From NCBI RefSeq assembly GCF_000278275.1, contig NZ_JH725147.1:100148-164147 (forward strand): DNA of 64,000 bases, given 5' to 3'. This stretch comes from Bartonella tamiae Th239 (GTDB lineage: Bacteria; Pseudomonadota; Alphaproteobacteria; Rhizobiales; Rhizobiaceae). The notes beneath the pieces are model-generated. The model was not told the DNA's origin. It saw only the letters and a list, made by a program, of their open reading frames with translations, and ran no database searches. Shown one piece after another: positions 1-9,662 of this stretch. Positions within the stretch are counted from its first letter, which is position 1. Each line of letters starts with the position of its first letter. Made by a program: the position numbers and the translations under genes.

Positions 1-593
1 TGGGTTACAACAATCATCGTCATACCTTCTAGAGCAAGCTCTTGCATCACTTTAAGCACTTCTTGGCGCAATTCTGGATCCAGTGCTGATGTTGGCTCAT
101 CAAAAAGCATCAACTTGGGTCTAACGGCCAAAGCTCGTGCAATAGCAATACGCTGTTGTTGTCCACCTGACAATTCGGACGGATAATGATCAGCGCGTTC
201 TGCAAGTCCCACTTTTTCTAAAAGAATACGCGCTTGTGCATAAGCTTCCTTTTTAGAGGTTCCGCGCACCTCACGCGGGCCAAAAGCAATATTTTCTATT
301 GCTGTCATTTGAGGAAAAAGATTAAATTGTTGAAACACCATGCCAGCTTCTTGGCGAATTTGATGCACCGTGCGATGTCCACCCAAAACACTTAAACCAT
401 CAACGATAAGATCACCACCATTAATGGTTTCAAGCGCATTAATACAACGCAATAATGTTGATTTCCCTGAGCCTGAAGGACCTATTAAAACAACAACTTC
501 GCCCGTTTTGATTGTAAGATCAACATGATCAAGCACCACAAGTTGATCAAATCGTTTTGAGACTTTTTTAAATTCAACAATCGGTTCGCTCAT
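1..593 (-). CDS. glnQ: Glutamine ABC transporter ATP-binding protein GlnQ (partial)
   Basis: ATPase subunit of a polar amino acid importer; it hydrolyses ATP at the inner face of the membrane to drive the permease encoded just upstream. The gene enters from its start at 593 and runs off the left edge, so about 197 residues are visible of the roughly 240 usual for the family. Seen in translation: Walker [10 protein letters not shown] at residues 38-46, Q-loop near 88, signature LSGGQQQR at 141-148, Walker B LMLFDEP at 161-167 and the D-loop SALD after it. Its ATG overlaps the TGA of the permease gene by 4 bases (ATGA, 590-593), which suggests translational coupling. The glutamine assignment comes from the strongly GlnH-like binding protein in the same operon. 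Confidence 0.93.
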   Translation of the reverse strand, partial: MSEPIVEFKKVSKRFDQLVVLDHVDLTIKTGEVVVLIGPSGSGKSTLLRCINALETINGGDLIVDGLSVLGGHRTVHQIRQEAGMVFQQFNLFPQMTAIENIAFGPREVRGTSKKEAYAQARILLEKVGLAERADHYPSELSGGQQQRIAIARALAVRPKLMLFDEPTSALDPELRQEVLKVMQELALEGMTMIVVT

Positions 594-1258
594 AACATAC
601 GGATCCGTTTTTCAATAATGCGCAATAAAATGGTCAAAGAGACCGTGAGAATAAGATAAAGAACGGCAACTGTAGAAAGTATCTCAACATAATTATAATT
701 TGTTGAAGCAATTTCAGTCGCCCGACGCATAAGCTCAGCAATGCTAACAACCGATAAAAGCGATGTATCTTTTAGCGATATAATACATTGATTGCCTAAA
801 GGCGGTATCATGCGGCGCCAAGCAATAGGAAGTATAACCTTAAAAACAACTTTCCAAGAAGGTAACCCTAATGCCAAACCCGCTTCTCGCAATCCATTAT
901 GAACAGATAAAAGTGCCCCTCTCACAATTTCAGCCATATAAGCCGCAGAATTGATCATAATCGTAATAATCCCTGCGGTAACGGCATCAAAACGAATATG
1001 GAAACCAAAAAAGGATATTTGCGGCAGCGCAAAATAAATAAACATGACCTGCAAAATCATCGGCGTACCGCGGATAATTTCAATATAGATCAGTGCGATA
1101 AAATTTAAGATTGGCAGACGATAGGCACGTGCCATACCTAAAAACAAGCCTAATATAAACCCAGATGGAATACCCAAGACGGATATAAGAAGCGTTAATT
1201 TTACACCATCAAGCAGTGTTGGTAGCGCATTATAAACTGCGTTCCAATCGAAACTCAT
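590..1258 (-). CDS. glnP: Glutamine ABC transporter permease GlnP
   Basis: Inner-membrane permease of the HisM/GlnP type (222 aa, family size about 220). It has an N-terminal membrane segment around residues 18-40, further hydrophobic stretches, and the EAA-type cytoplasmic loop around residues 125-150 ([14 protein letters not shown]) that docks the ATPase. The ATG at 1258 follows a GGGAAAAGA ribosome-binding site. It lies between glnH (upstream, gap of 65 bases) and glnQ (4-base overlap), giving the glnH-glnP-glnQ order known from enterobacteria. Probably a homodimeric permease, since no second permease gene is present. Confidence 0.93.
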   Translation of the reverse strand: MSFDWNAVYNALPTLLDGVKLTLLISVLGIPSGFILGLFLGMARAYRLPILNFIALIYIEIIRGTPMILQVMFIYFALPQISFFGFHIRFDAVTAGIITIMINSAAYMAEIVRGALLSVHNGLREAGLALGLPSWKVVFKVILPIAWRRMIPPLGNQCIISLKDTSLLSVVSIAELMRRATEIASTNYNYVEILSTVAVLYLILTVSLTILLRIIEKRIRML

Positions 1259-1323
1259 TCTTTTCCCTTTTAAAAGTGTTGGATCGCACCCCTTTAGACT
1301 GTCCGATCCAATTTCACAAGACT

Positions 1324-2064
1324 TTATTCAGGTTTTTCACCAAACCACTTTTCATAAATTCTGTCATATGTGCCATTTTCTTTAAGATTTTTAAGTGAAG
1401 TATTGTACTTTTCAACCAAATCACTTCCTTTGCGAAATGCCGCACCATATTTTTGAGCTTCCATTGGCTTACCAATGATTTTTACCTTATCCTTGCCACC
1501 CGTCGCAGCATAATAAAGTACATTGGGTGCATCATGAAGCACACCATCAACCCGACCTGTTTGTAATTCCATAAAAGCATTATCAATATTTGGGAATTGG
1601 CGTCTTTCAGAATCTTTAAAATGTTCCGTTGCATAAGGCACTGATCCTGTTCCTGTTTTCAAGGCGATAATTTTTCCATCAATGTCATCAACAGATTTTA
1701 TATCGCTATCTGCACGCACAAGTAGCAACAAACCACTATTGTAATAAGGATCAGAAAAATCAACAACTTTTGCCCGCGCATCAGTAATAGACATTCCTGC
1801 CATGGCAACATCAATTTGGCCTGCTTGAACACCCGGAACGATACCCGCAAAATCCATGGGTTGAAGTTTATATGTTACACCCATATCCTTTGCTATGGCA
1901 TCCCATAATTCAACATCAAAACCGACATAGTCGTCACCTTGTTTAAAACTAAAGGGTACAAAAGCCGTGTCTGTCGCAAAGATTAAATCTTTTGCCAAAG
2001 CCTGTCCACTGAACGTTAAAGAAGCTGTCAAAGCAAGTGCTGTAAATAATTTTTTTATAGTCAT
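1324..2064 (-). CDS. glnH: Glutamine-binding periplasmic protein GlnH
   Basis: Periplasmic solute-binding protein delivering glutamine to GlnPQ. I chose the ATG at 2064 (246 aa) because it begins directly with a classical signal peptide (MTIKKLFTALALTASL, cleavage near QALA|KD). The reading frame is open upstream to 2202 but that extension is not signal-like; an ATG at 2076 is an alternative. The mature part closely resembles E. coli GlnH as I remember it: ATDTAFVPF, YVGFDVELW, a MDFAGIVPG-like stretch and RQFPNIDNAFMEL are near-identical blocks, with the ligand-contacting Arg and Asp regions kept. First gene of glnHPQ, so the promoter should lie in the AT-rich 2065-2446 interval. Confidence 0.93.
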   Translation of the reverse strand: MTIKKLFTALALTASLTFSGQALAKDLIFATDTAFVPFSFKQGDDYVGFDVELWDAIAKDMGVTYKLQPMDFAGIVPGVQAGQIDVAMAGMSITDARAKVVDFSDPYYNSGLLLLVRADSDIKSVDDIDGKIIALKTGTGSVPYATEHFKDSERRQFPNIDNAFMELQTGRVDGVLHDAPNVLYYAATGGKDKVKIIGKPMEAQKYGAAFRKGSDLVEKYNTSLKNLKENGTYDRIYEKWFGEKPE

Positions 2065-2446
2065 CTCTTTCCCCATATTAAAATTTTGTCTCTTTTTAGC
2101 TGTCAAAAAAGGATCAGAAATTTTTTGATCGCTCATGTATAAACATATTATGTCTTTTTTAAAAGCAATAGGCAAGGTTGGTGATGGAACAACAAAAAAC
2201 ATAAAATAATGTTTTTAAAAATCATTTATTTTAGTATTTTAAATTTTTTTTACACAAAAATTTTTAATAAAAAAGTAAATATAAAATTATAATAAAGTAT
2301 CATCTATGAAAATAGAAAGATAAGAGATATACATCTTAAAAAGATTTATCTTCATTAAGTAATTATATCATATATTTTTCATCTTTATGATTTAGATAGA
2401 TTATAATTCATATGGCTAAAAACATAAAAAACGAAAGCTCATATTT
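2065..2446. other. Intergenic, likely glnH promoter region
   Basis: About 380 very AT-rich bases between ybgC and glnH, both read on the minus strand. No supported gene. It should hold the glnHPQ promoter and the end of the ruv-ybgC transcript, but I could not single out a convincing promoter or terminator. Confidence 0.5.
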
Positions 2447-2908
2447 TTATTTATCTATTGACCTTATATAAGGTTGCCATTTTTCAATAAAATCTTTTGG
2501 AAAACGTCTTGGCCGTCCTTGATCATTAATTAAAGCTACATCAACATGCGCAAAAACCAAAATCTGTTCCTGACAAAGTACAGATTGCGCCATTTCAATG
2601 CGCGCGCCACTCATATGATCAATGCGTGTTTCTATAATGAGATGATCATCGATATACGCAGGTTTTTTAAAATCAATTGTCATTTTACGCACGATCCAAA
2701 CAATTTTTTCACCCAAAATACCTTGTGCAAGTGCATGGTGATGAATATTGCTTACTCTTAAAAATTCACTGCGCCCGCGTTCAAGAAATTCCAGATAACG
2801 ACCGTGATAAACAACACCCGAAAAATCTGTATCTGCAAAATAAACACGCGCATCCAAACGATGAACACCGTTAACAATCGTCCCGCTAAAAGCGACATTT
2901 TCAGTCAT
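2447..2908 (-). CDS. ybgC: YbgC-family acyl-CoA thioesterase
   Basis: Hot-dog-fold thioesterase of the Tol-Pal associated YbgC family (153 aa). The family motif is intact: [11 protein letters not shown] around residues 25-35, with Asp28 matching the catalytic Asp of E. coli YbgC, followed by [14 protein letters not shown]. The ATG at 2908 overlaps the end of ruvB by 8 bases; the frame is open further upstream inside ruvB, but the family begins near this Met. It is the last gene of ruvC-ruvA-ruvB-ybgC. In most Rhizobiales I know, ybgC is followed by tolQ; here an AT-rich gap and glnHPQ follow instead. Confidence 0.92.
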   Translation of the reverse strand: MTENVAFSGTIVNGVHRLDARVYFADTDFSGVVYHGRYLEFLERGRSEFLRVSNIHHHALAQGILGEKIVWIVRKMTIDFKKPAYIDDHLIIETRIDHMSGARIEMAQSVLCQEQILVFAHVDVALINDQGRPRRFPKDFIEKWQPYIRSIDK

Positions 2909-3944
2909 TATTGTCACCAAATAAACCAATCTGATGGGTTGCCACATCGGGCGGAACTGCGAGCCCAATATGCTGCCACGCTTTGCGCGTCATAACTCTA
3001 CCTCGCGGTGTCCTTTGAATAAAGCCTTGTTGTATAAGATACGGCTCAATAATATCTTCAATCGCATCACGCGGTTCAGACAACCCTGCTGCTATAGTTT
3101 CAATTCCAACAGGTCCACCACCAAAATTTTCAGCAATCATCAACAAATAGCGTCGATCTAGCTCATCCAATCCGAGACTATCCACTTCCAATCGCGACAA
3201 GGCTTCATCTGCAATCGTGCGATCAATCGTTTGAACTTTTGCCACCATCGCAAAATCACGCACGCGCCGTAAAAGACGGCCTGCAATACGTGGTGTACCA
3301 CGCGCACGCAATGCTATCTCACGCGCACCGTCAGCCGCAATTGACATTTGAAAAATACGCGCCCCACGTCTCACAATATATTGCAATTCTTCAACTGTGT
3401 AAAAATTAAGCCTGACAGGAATACCAAAACGATCACGCAAAGGTGTCGTTAATAACCCCAAACGTGTGGTGGCAGCAACAAGTGTAAATTTTGCTAAATC
3501 AATCTTAACAGAACGCGCTGCAGGCCCCTCACCAATAATTAAATCCAACTGAAAATCTTCCATTGCAGGATAAAGAATTTCTTCAACAGCAGGACTAAGA
3601 CGATGAATTTCGTCAATAAAAAGAACATCACGTTCTTCTAAATTCGATAAAAGTGCCGCTAAGTCACCAGCTTTTGCAATAACAGGCCCAGAGGTTGAAC
3701 GAAAATTAACACCCAATTCTTTCGCCATAATTTGTGCAAGCGTTGTCTTCCCAAGTCCCGGTGGTCCAACAAAAAGCACATGATCCAAAGCTTCATTTCT
3801 AGTTTTTGCCGCTTCTATAAATACTTTTAAATTGGCGCGAGCAGCCTCTTGACCAACAAACTCATCCAAGCCTTGGGGGCGCAATGAGTGATCACTATCT
3901 TCACCATGTTTATCTGCAGAAAGTAGCCGTTGCGTATCATCCAT
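2901..3944 (-). CDS. ruvB: Holliday junction branch migration helicase RuvB
   Basis: AAA+ motor that drives branch migration of Holliday junctions with RuvA (347 aa, normal length). Walker [10 protein letters not shown] at residues 60-68, Walker B FIDEIH with Asp111/Glu112, the sensor-1 region around AATTRLG, and a C-terminal winged helix. It follows ruvA by 9 bases and overlaps ybgC by 8, so the ruvCAB-ybgC genes are very probably one transcript. No LexA-box-like element was identified upstream of the operon. Confidence 0.97.
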   Translation of the reverse strand: MDDTQRLLSADKHGEDSDHSLRPQGLDEFVGQEAARANLKVFIEAAKTRNEALDHVLFVGPPGLGKTTLAQIMAKELGVNFRSTSGPVIAKAGDLAALLSNLEERDVLFIDEIHRLSPAVEEILYPAMEDFQLDLIIGEGPAARSVKIDLAKFTLVAATTRLGLLTTPLRDRFGIPVRLNFYTVEELQYIVRRGARIFQMSIAADGAREIALRARGTPRIAGRLLRRVRDFAMVAKVQTIDRTIADEALSRLEVDSLGLDELDRRYLLMIAENFGGGPVGIETIAAGLSEPRDAIEDIIEPYLIQQGFIQRTPRGRVMTRKAWQHIGLAVPPDVATHQIGLFGDNND

Positions 3945-3953
3945 TTTAACACG

Positions 3954-4568
3954 TTACCTTGAAAGTTCTTTCAAGCCAAGCCGTATCAGTTTGGCAGAAT
4001 CTGCATCATTTCCTGCCTCCCGAACAGCCAATGCAATTGCATCTGCCGCCATGTCGCGTGAATAGCCTAAATTTTCAAGAGCAGACACCGCATCAAGAAT
4101 AGGCTGACTTGTGACACCTTCTCCAACGTCTTGTTTAAAACTTGAAGTCACCCCTTCCACAGAAAGAGCGGGGGCTTTATTCTTAAGTTCACTAACGATA
4201 CGTTCAGCTACTCTTTTTCCAACACCTGGCGCACGACTGATCATCGCAATATCGCGTAATGCAATAGCATTTGCAATTTCTGAAGGCGAAAGAGTTCCAA
4301 TAATTGCTAAAGCGACTTTAGCTCCAACACCTTGGACATTTTGTAACAGCCGAAACCATAGTTGCTCACTTTTTGCTTTAAAACCAAAAAGTCGAATCGC
4401 ATCTTCACGAACCTGCGTTTCAATAAAAAGCTCAATTTTTTGCCCTTGCTCAGGCAATGAACCAAAAACACGCAAAGGTAAAAAAACAACATAACCAACG
4501 CCTTGTACGTCAAGAATGATGTGATCTTCATCAATTGTGTCTACCAAACCTTTTAATTTTCCAATCAT
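3954..4568 (-). CDS. ruvA: Holliday junction DNA-binding protein RuvA
   Basis: Tetrameric junction-binding subunit of the RuvAB complex (204 aa). The N-terminal OB fold (MIGKLKG, then the VQGVGYVV segment), two helix-hairpin-helix motifs ([16 protein letters not shown] and [13 protein letters not shown]) and the small C-terminal domain that contacts RuvB are all present. Its ATG overlaps the ruvC stop by 4 bases (ATGA at 4565-4568). Confidence 0.97.
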   Translation of the reverse strand: MIGKLKGLVDTIDEDHIILDVQGVGYVVFLPLRVFGSLPEQGQKIELFIETQVREDAIRLFGFKAKSEQLWFRLLQNVQGVGAKVALAIIGTLSPSEIANAIALRDIAMISRAPGVGKRVAERIVSELKNKAPALSVEGVTSSFKQDVGEGVTSQPILDAVSALENLGYSRDMAADAIALAVREAGNDADSAKLIRLGLKELSR

Positions 4569-5074
4569 GCAATTGCTTTCAAACGGTGTGATAAACTCTT
4601 ACGATTATGCGCATGACAAATTGCAATAGCCAAGGCATCGGCCGCATCACTGCTATCAAAATACGCACGCGGCATTAAAACTTTAACCATCATATGAATT
4701 TGCTGTTTTTCACCATGTCCGACACCTATAACCGCTTTTTTAACAGCATTTGGCGCATATTCAGAAACCGGCAAACCCGCTTGTGCTGGAACCAATAATG
4801 CAATGCCACGCGCTTGCCCGAGTTTTAACGTGGCACCTGCATCCTTGTTCACAAATGTATGCTCAACAGCAGCTTCATATGGTCTATAATGATGAAGAAT
4901 ATCGGAAAGCCCTTGATGAATTTGACATAAGCGCGAGGCCAAATCACATTTTTCATCTGATTTGACAGTTCCTGATGCGATAAATTTTAAATTATTACCC
5001 AAATAATCAACAACGCCCCACCCCGTGCGTCTTAAACCAGGATCAATCCCTATGATGCGAATCGCTTTTTCCAT
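4565..5074 (-). CDS. ruvC: Holliday junction endonuclease RuvC
   Basis: Resolvase that nicks Holliday junctions (169 aa from the ATG at 5074). The four acidic catalytic residues are recognisable: Asp11 ([13 protein letters not shown]), Glu71 (AAVEHTF), and Asp143 and Asp146 (SDAADALA), matching the D-E-D-D spacing of E. coli RuvC. The start is not certain: no good ribosome-binding site precedes 5074, and an ATG at 5098 in the same frame would add eight residues. First gene of ruvC-ruvA-ruvB-ybgC. Confidence 0.96.
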   Translation of the reverse strand: MEKAIRIIGIDPGLRRTGWGVVDYLGNNLKFIASGTVKSDEKCDLASRLCQIHQGLSDILHHYRPYEAAVEHTFVNKDAGATLKLGQARGIALLVPAQAGLPVSEYAPNAVKKAVIGVGHGEKQQIHMMVKVLMPRAYFDSSDAADALAIAICHAHNRKSLSHRLKAIA

Positions 5075-5149
5075 AAAAGCAAATCTAACGTCTTTCATCA
5101 CAATTGAACAGTCAAATAAGAACAAAAAGGAAACAAAGTATATAAGACG

Positions 5150-5668
5150 TTAATCGTCTTGAAAAGCCGCCTTTAACAAATTGATTCTTTCACTCACGGG
5201 GTTATGACAAATACCATTTTCAGCTAAAGCATTTTCAACATCTTGATCCATATGGCGAACGCGTTCTTCAAGCCTGATAGAAAGATCAACCAGTCGACGA
5301 AAATCTATAGGCAGCTCTTGCCAATTGATATGATCTTTACTCAAACAGGGTGTATTTAATGAAACCTTGGCTTTTTCTTGTCGAATTTGTTCTGGCGTCA
5401 TCTCATCTTCACGTGCTGCCCGAAAAAGCAAAAGCCATGATGCAACCTGCATAAGGCGTGTGCTCATACGCATTGCTTCACTGGCATAAAGCGCCGATGC
5501 TTCACCAGAGAGTGCGCGCGATGCAATTTTGCCGTTGCCATCAATATAGGCAGCCGTTTCTTCAATAAGAGCCATACCTTCTTGATAAAGACATCCAAAA
5601 GCATGATCAAATGCACCATGCTCAAACATGACGATTGTATTGTCATTACGCAATCGTTGCCGCTTCAC
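5150..5668 (-). CDS. rcdA: RcdA / DUF1465 family protease adaptor
   Basis: Member of the DUF1465 family, which includes Caulobacter RcdA, the adaptor that helps CpdR and ClpXP degrade the cell-cycle regulator CtrA. 172 aa and mostly helical, consistent with the RcdA three-helix bundle; the recognisable core is ALYASEAMRMSTRLMQVASWLL around residues 60-82, followed by the EMTPEQ segment. The start is a GTG at 5668 preceded by GGAG at good spacing. It sits 75 bases upstream of ruvC on the same strand. The family assignment is firm; the adaptor function is carried over from Caulobacter. Confidence 0.85.
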   Translation of the reverse strand: MKRQRLRNDNTIVMFEHGAFDHAFGCLYQEGMALIEETAAYIDGNGKIASRALSGEASALYASEAMRMSTRLMQVASWLLLFRAAREDEMTPEQIRQEKAKVSLNTPCLSKDHINWQELPIDFRRLVDLSIRLEERVRHMDQDVENALAENGICHNPVSERINLLKAAFQDD

Positions 5669-5855
5669 TCAATTACTCCATGTTACTTTTAAAATCTCAA
5701 ACGGCATAAACGTCATATTAGTTTCATAATTTAAATCAATGGCGCCATTTGAGCAGATCATCATGAGAAAAAGACATGCACAAATAAATTATGTTTCGCA
5801 ATATAATCCTTAAGCCAAGGTTAACGCGAAAGAACGTCAAAAATTTGACGATGCT

Positions 5856-7118
5856 TTACGCATCTTGAAGAGAATTGTCCGTGTTCTTTTTTGGGTCAAC
5901 ATATGTATGATGCGTTATACGCATTTTAGGTTCCAATATGAGATGGTCTTGCTGCGCGGTTTGGATAAGGCTTTTTTCAGTGACCTTGTCTTTTGGCAAA
6001 GGAAGCTTGGCTTTCATTTGCAAAGTGGCAATTTTTACCCATTCAAGATAATAAGCAACGGCAAATTGAATAACAAGCCCCGTAGCAATCAAGAGCGTAT
6101 CATAATAAAAACCACTTGGATGAACTGTTTTTAACACTTGTCCCCCCATAGCCAAAATCGTCCCTGTGACAAATACTGCAAGACCATGTTTACCAAGAAT
6201 GGCTAAAGGGTTTAGTGGGGAGAGTGCTGCCAAACGATTAATTTGCGGGATCATAACCACAACATAAGCCAGAGATAAAATATGCAAAAGACGGGGGATA
6301 CTGACAAATGTTTTGTTAAATCCTGTTAAGGTTGAAGGCATCCCCATTGTCGGATTGATCCACCACCAACTCAAACGAACCCATAATAAAGAAAGAATAA
6401 GATAGGTAATGGCACTAATAAGCAAAAGAGGGTGATAAAATAACCGTCCATCTTTTTTAATTTTAATAATTGAAACCAACCCAATAACAAATACCAATTG
6501 CCAAGATAAGGGATTGAGGAACCACAAACCTTTTGTCGGGTAATTATGTGGTGCCAAACCATAAAAGCCAGCAATGAGATAAAGACCTATAGAAAGCAAC
6601 ACTAAAAGCTTCATGCTTTTATGCGCTAAATAAAGCATAAAAGGCGCAAAAAGCATCAATACCATATAAAGCGATAAAATATTATTATACCCAAGCTGAT
6701 GACCAAGTGTCACAATACCTAAAAGTGCTTGTGCTGGTTCTTTGAGCAGGGTTGGAATATTGTTAACACGCAAAAGCTCAGGATGGCTGAAAAAAATAGC
6801 CGCTGATATAAAAATTGCTAAACTTATAAGCGTTGTTAATATATGTGTTGAATAAAGCGTCGCACTGCGCCGCCAAAGTTTCAGAGCAACAAAAAGCCGA
6901 TTTTCACCGCTAAATTTTGTACCATAAGCAAGACCAACAGCAATACCCGATATTAAAACAAAAGCTTCAGTCGAATCAGAAAAGCCCAAATTTTTATGCG
7001 TGATCCATCCGTAAATAGTCCCTGGCACGTGATTGATAAAGATTGTTAATAAAGCAAGCGCTCTAAAAACATCAATCCGTGTATCTCTGGTTTGTGGCAC
7101 AAATTGCTTCATAGGCAT
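5856..7118 (-). CDS. OpgC-family membrane acyltransferase
   Basis: Polytopic inner-membrane protein (420 aa) of the OpgC family, which transfers succinyl or other acyl groups to periplasmic glucans or related glycans. The N-terminus has the acyltransferase-3-like signature RIDVFRALALLTIFINHVPG (residues 13-32) followed by the OpgC-typical GFSDSTEAFVLISG; about ten hydrophobic segments run to residue 360. A polar C-terminal tail of about 60 residues follows. ATG at 7118 with AAGG upstream. It stands alone between rcdA and a divergent gene. The acceptor cannot be read from the sequence; no glucan synthase lies nearby. Confidence 0.85.
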   Translation of the reverse strand: MPMKQFVPQTRDTRIDVFRALALLTIFINHVPGTIYGWITHKNLGFSDSTEAFVLISGIAVGLAYGTKFSGENRLFVALKLWRRSATLYSTHILTTLISLAIFISAAIFFSHPELLRVNNIPTLLKEPAQALLGIVTLGHQLGYNNILSLYMVLMLFAPFMLYLAHKSMKLLVLLSIGLYLIAGFYGLAPHNYPTKGLWFLNPLSWQLVFVIGLVSIIKIKKDGRLFYHPLLLISAITYLILSLLWVRLSWWWINPTMGMPSTLTGFNKTFVSIPRLLHILSLAYVVVMIPQINRLAALSPLNPLAILGKHGLAVFVTGTILAMGGQVLKTVHPSGFYYDTLLIATGLVIQFAVAYYLEWVKIATLQMKAKLPLPKDKVTEKSLIQTAQQDHLILEPKMRITHHTYVDPKKNTDNSLQDA

Positions 7119-7337
7119 CAGACCCTTAAGGTTTCTTTTGCGGCAATCACCGCATTTGGCACCATAGATAACTGATTATGCGACAAAAAGGAGTCGAAAT
7201 TGCATTCCATACGATCACTTTTCCTTCCATCTTGAAATCATTGGTCGGATCAATTGAAATTATGATAAGAAAAGATTAGGGGATGAAATGATACACTTGC
7301 CCTAATTCATCCTTTTTAATGCGATAAGAAATCTATC

Positions 7338-7997
7338 ATGAGTAAAGACCAAAAAACTATTCAGCCACGTCTCATTTTAACACTTAATGTACGTCGTTCC
7401 ATAGACAAAAAATTACTTGCTTCTCTCTTAGAGCAGGGAAAGTTTGCCAGTGTCATTCTTTATGAGCAAAACTGCGATGAGTTTTTTTTACAAAAAAAGG
7501 CTGAAGAATATATAGAGATGATTCAATCCAAAAATCTTGCTGCCCTTATTGCAAACGATAGCCGCATTGCAGGGCGTGTCAAAGCTGACGGTGTGCATAT
7601 CGAAACCAAAGGAGATGATTTACGTCTGATCTTGGAAAGCAAGCATAACACAATGATTAAAGGTGTTGGCAATATACGTGACCGCCATAGCGCAATGGAA
7701 ATAGGTGAATATGAACCCGATTATTTGTTTTTCGGTAAATTAGGAGCCGATCAAAAGCCTGATCCCCATCCGCGCAATCTTACACTTGGGCAATGGTGGG
7801 CGCATTTGATGGAAATCCCAGCGATTGTTCAAGCAGGAACAGAGATTGAAAGCCTCAATCAGGTTTTAGAAACAAAGGCAGAATTTATTGCTATAGAAAA
7901 TCTTCTTTTTCAATCTGAAACACCAGAAAACACCCTTAATGCACTTCATACAAAAATGCAGCATTGGCATGAAAATTTTGAGGACATAGTAGAATGA
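7338..7997 (+). CDS. Thiamine-phosphate synthase-like (ThiE/TenI-fold) protein
   Basis: 219 aa protein resembling the ThiE/TenI TIM-barrel family. Visible landmarks are ALIANDSRIAGRVKADGVHIET (residues 69-90), which matches the ThiE strand with VGQEGVHLG-like geometry, and DYLFFGKLG later. The canonical ThiE catalytic motifs (GPVF-T-TK and the pyrophosphate-binding S-H) are not evident: the corresponding stretch reads FGKLGADQKPDPHPRN. Rhizobiales annotations usually call this gene thiamine-phosphate synthase, but the divergence makes activity doubtful. It overlaps the next gene by 4 bases (ATGA at 7994-7997), so the two are coupled. Confidence 0.7.
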   Translation: MSKDQKTIQPRLILTLNVRRSIDKKLLASLLEQGKFASVILYEQNCDEFFLQKKAEEYIEMIQSKNLAALIANDSRIAGRVKADGVHIETKGDDLRLILESKHNTMIKGVGNIRDRHSAMEIGEYEPDYLFFGKLGADQKPDPHPRNLTLGQWWAHLMEIPAIVQAGTEIESLNQVLETKAEFIAIENLLFQSETPENTLNALHTKMQHWHENFEDIVE

Positions 7998-8977
7998 AAA
8001 AACTTGCGCTTTTATGTCTATCACCTGTTTTTTTTATCACTTTAACGCAATTTATTATGGCGCAATCTAACGACACCCCACAAAAAGGCGCAAAACCAAC
8101 GGCAAGACCACAAGCAAAAAATGAATTTGTGTTAAAATCAGGAGAATATGATAGCGCCTATGACAATTATATTGCAGGAAATTATTTAACTGCCTTTACC
8201 GAAGCCCTTGAAAGAGCAGAAAATGGTGATCCGACAGCACAAACACTTGTTGGCCGTATGTACAGTGAAGGCTATGCTGTCTCACTTGATGGAGCGCGTG
8301 CAGCACTTTGGTTTGAACGTGCAGCAAAACAAGGTGATCCTCAAGCGCAACTGCGTTATGGCTTAATCCTCTTTAATGGCAAATTTGTCACTAAAAACCA
8401 GCAAGAAGGTGAAGATTATGTCCGCCGTGCTGCCAATGCGGGCGTGCCTGAAGCTTATTTTTATTATGGACAGCTTTTAATGAATAAAGTCCATATTGAT
8501 GATGCATTGGATGTTGGTTTGACATGGTTTTTAAAAGGCGCATCTCTTGGGGATCCTGATGCAGCTTTTGCAGCAGCGCAAATCTTTGCACGCGGCACAT
8601 CAAAACGACCACGCAATGATGACAATGCTAGAAAGTTAATGGAAGCAGCAGCAGCAAAAGATCATGTTCCCGCACAATTAATGCTTGCACGTTGGATGGT
8701 AGAAGGACGGGGTGGACCTCGAGATTATCAAGCAGCTTTTAATATTCTTCTTTCAAATGCGAGTAAAATGATTGCCCCAGCTCAAATCAATCTGGCTCGT
8801 CTTTACCGCGATGGTATTGGGACAAATGGTGACACAATAACAGCAGCTGCATGGTATATGGTCGCGCAGCAAGCCAAAATGGAAGCTCCTGATTTACAAT
8901 CCATGCTGGAAGGCATGTCGGATGAACAACTTAAAAATGCTGAGCAAAAAGCCATCAAATTGATGCCAGTCCTTTAA
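7994..8977 (+). CDS. Exported Sel1-like repeat protein
   Basis: 327 aa protein with an N-terminal signal peptide (hydrophobic residues 3-20, likely cleavage near IMAQ) followed by a low-complexity linker and at least five Sel1-like TPR repeats of about 36 residues (for example ENGDPTAQTLVGRMYSEG, KQGDPQAQLRYGLILFNG and AKDHVPAQLMLARWMVEG). Sel1 repeats mediate protein-protein contacts; a periplasmic scaffold role is inference. It is coupled to the ThiE-like gene upstream and followed 108 bases later by efp. The specific partner is unknown. Confidence 0.85.
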   Translation: MKKLALLCLSPVFFITLTQFIMAQSNDTPQKGAKPTARPQAKNEFVLKSGEYDSAYDNYIAGNYLTAFTEALERAENGDPTAQTLVGRMYSEGYAVSLDGARAALWFERAAKQGDPQAQLRYGLILFNGKFVTKNQQEGEDYVRRAANAGVPEAYFYYGQLLMNKVHIDDALDVGLTWFLKGASLGDPDAAFAAAQIFARGTSKRPRNDDNARKLMEAAAAKDHVPAQLMLARWMVEGRGGPRDYQAAFNILLSNASKMIAPAQINLARLYRDGIGTNGDTITAAAWYMVAQQAKMEAPDLQSMLEGMSDEQLKNAEQKAIKLMPVL

Positions 8978-9085
8978 AATGAAACACCCCTCTTGCACAA
9001 GGAGCGATTTTATGGTCTTGAAAATGCTGTAACAGCCTCATATTCAATGGCTATATTATTTATCATTAAATATCGGACGAAAATT

Positions 9086-9649
9086 ATGAAAATTAATGGC
9101 AATGAAATTCGACCCGGAAACGTGATTGAGCATAATGGTGGCCTTTGGGCTGCGGTAAAATGCAATGCAGTTAAACCGGGAAAAGGTGGTGCTTTCAATC
9201 AGGTTGAATTAAAAAACCTCATTGATGGCACCAAACTTAATGAACGTTTCCGCGCAGCTGAAACTGTTGAAAAAGTAAGATTGGAACAAAAAGATTTCAC
9301 ATTTCTTTATGAACAAGGTGACACACTTGTTTTTATGGATTCAGAAACTTATGCTCAGCTTGAACTTCAAAAAGATTTTGTCGGCGACCGTGCAGCGTTT
9401 TTGCAAGATGGTATGACGGTGACCGTGGAACTTTATGAAGAAAAACCCATTGGTATATCACTTCCAGATCATGTCACGTTGACAATTACTGAAGCAGATC
9501 CTGTGGTTAAAGGACAGACTGCGGCTTCATCATATAAGCCAGCAATTTTAGAAAATGGCATCCGTATTTTGGTTCCTCCCTTTATCTCATCAGGCGAAAA
9601 AATTATCGTCGATACGAACGAACTCATTTATCTGCGTCGTGCAGATTAA
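9086..9649 (+). CDS. efp: Translation elongation factor P
   Basis: EF-P relieves ribosome stalling at polyproline stretches (187 aa). Three beta-barrel domains are recognisable: the KOW-like N-terminus, the OB domain with [12 protein letters not shown] and the C-terminal [18 protein letters not shown] signature. The tip of domain I reads KPGKGGAF, with Lys33 at the position that is beta-lysylated by EpmA in enterobacteria. The frame is open upstream to 8993, but ATG 9086 begins the conserved [11 protein letters not shown]. No epmA or epmB is in the window. Confidence 0.96.
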   Translation: MKINGNEIRPGNVIEHNGGLWAAVKCNAVKPGKGGAFNQVELKNLIDGTKLNERFRAAETVEKVRLEQKDFTFLYEQGDTLVFMDSETYAQLELQKDFVGDRAAFLQDGMTVTVELYEEKPIGISLPDHVTLTITEADPVVKGQTAASSYKPAILENGIRILVPPFISSGEKIIVDTNELIYLRRAD

Positions 9650-9662
9650 AAGGTCTTAAACT

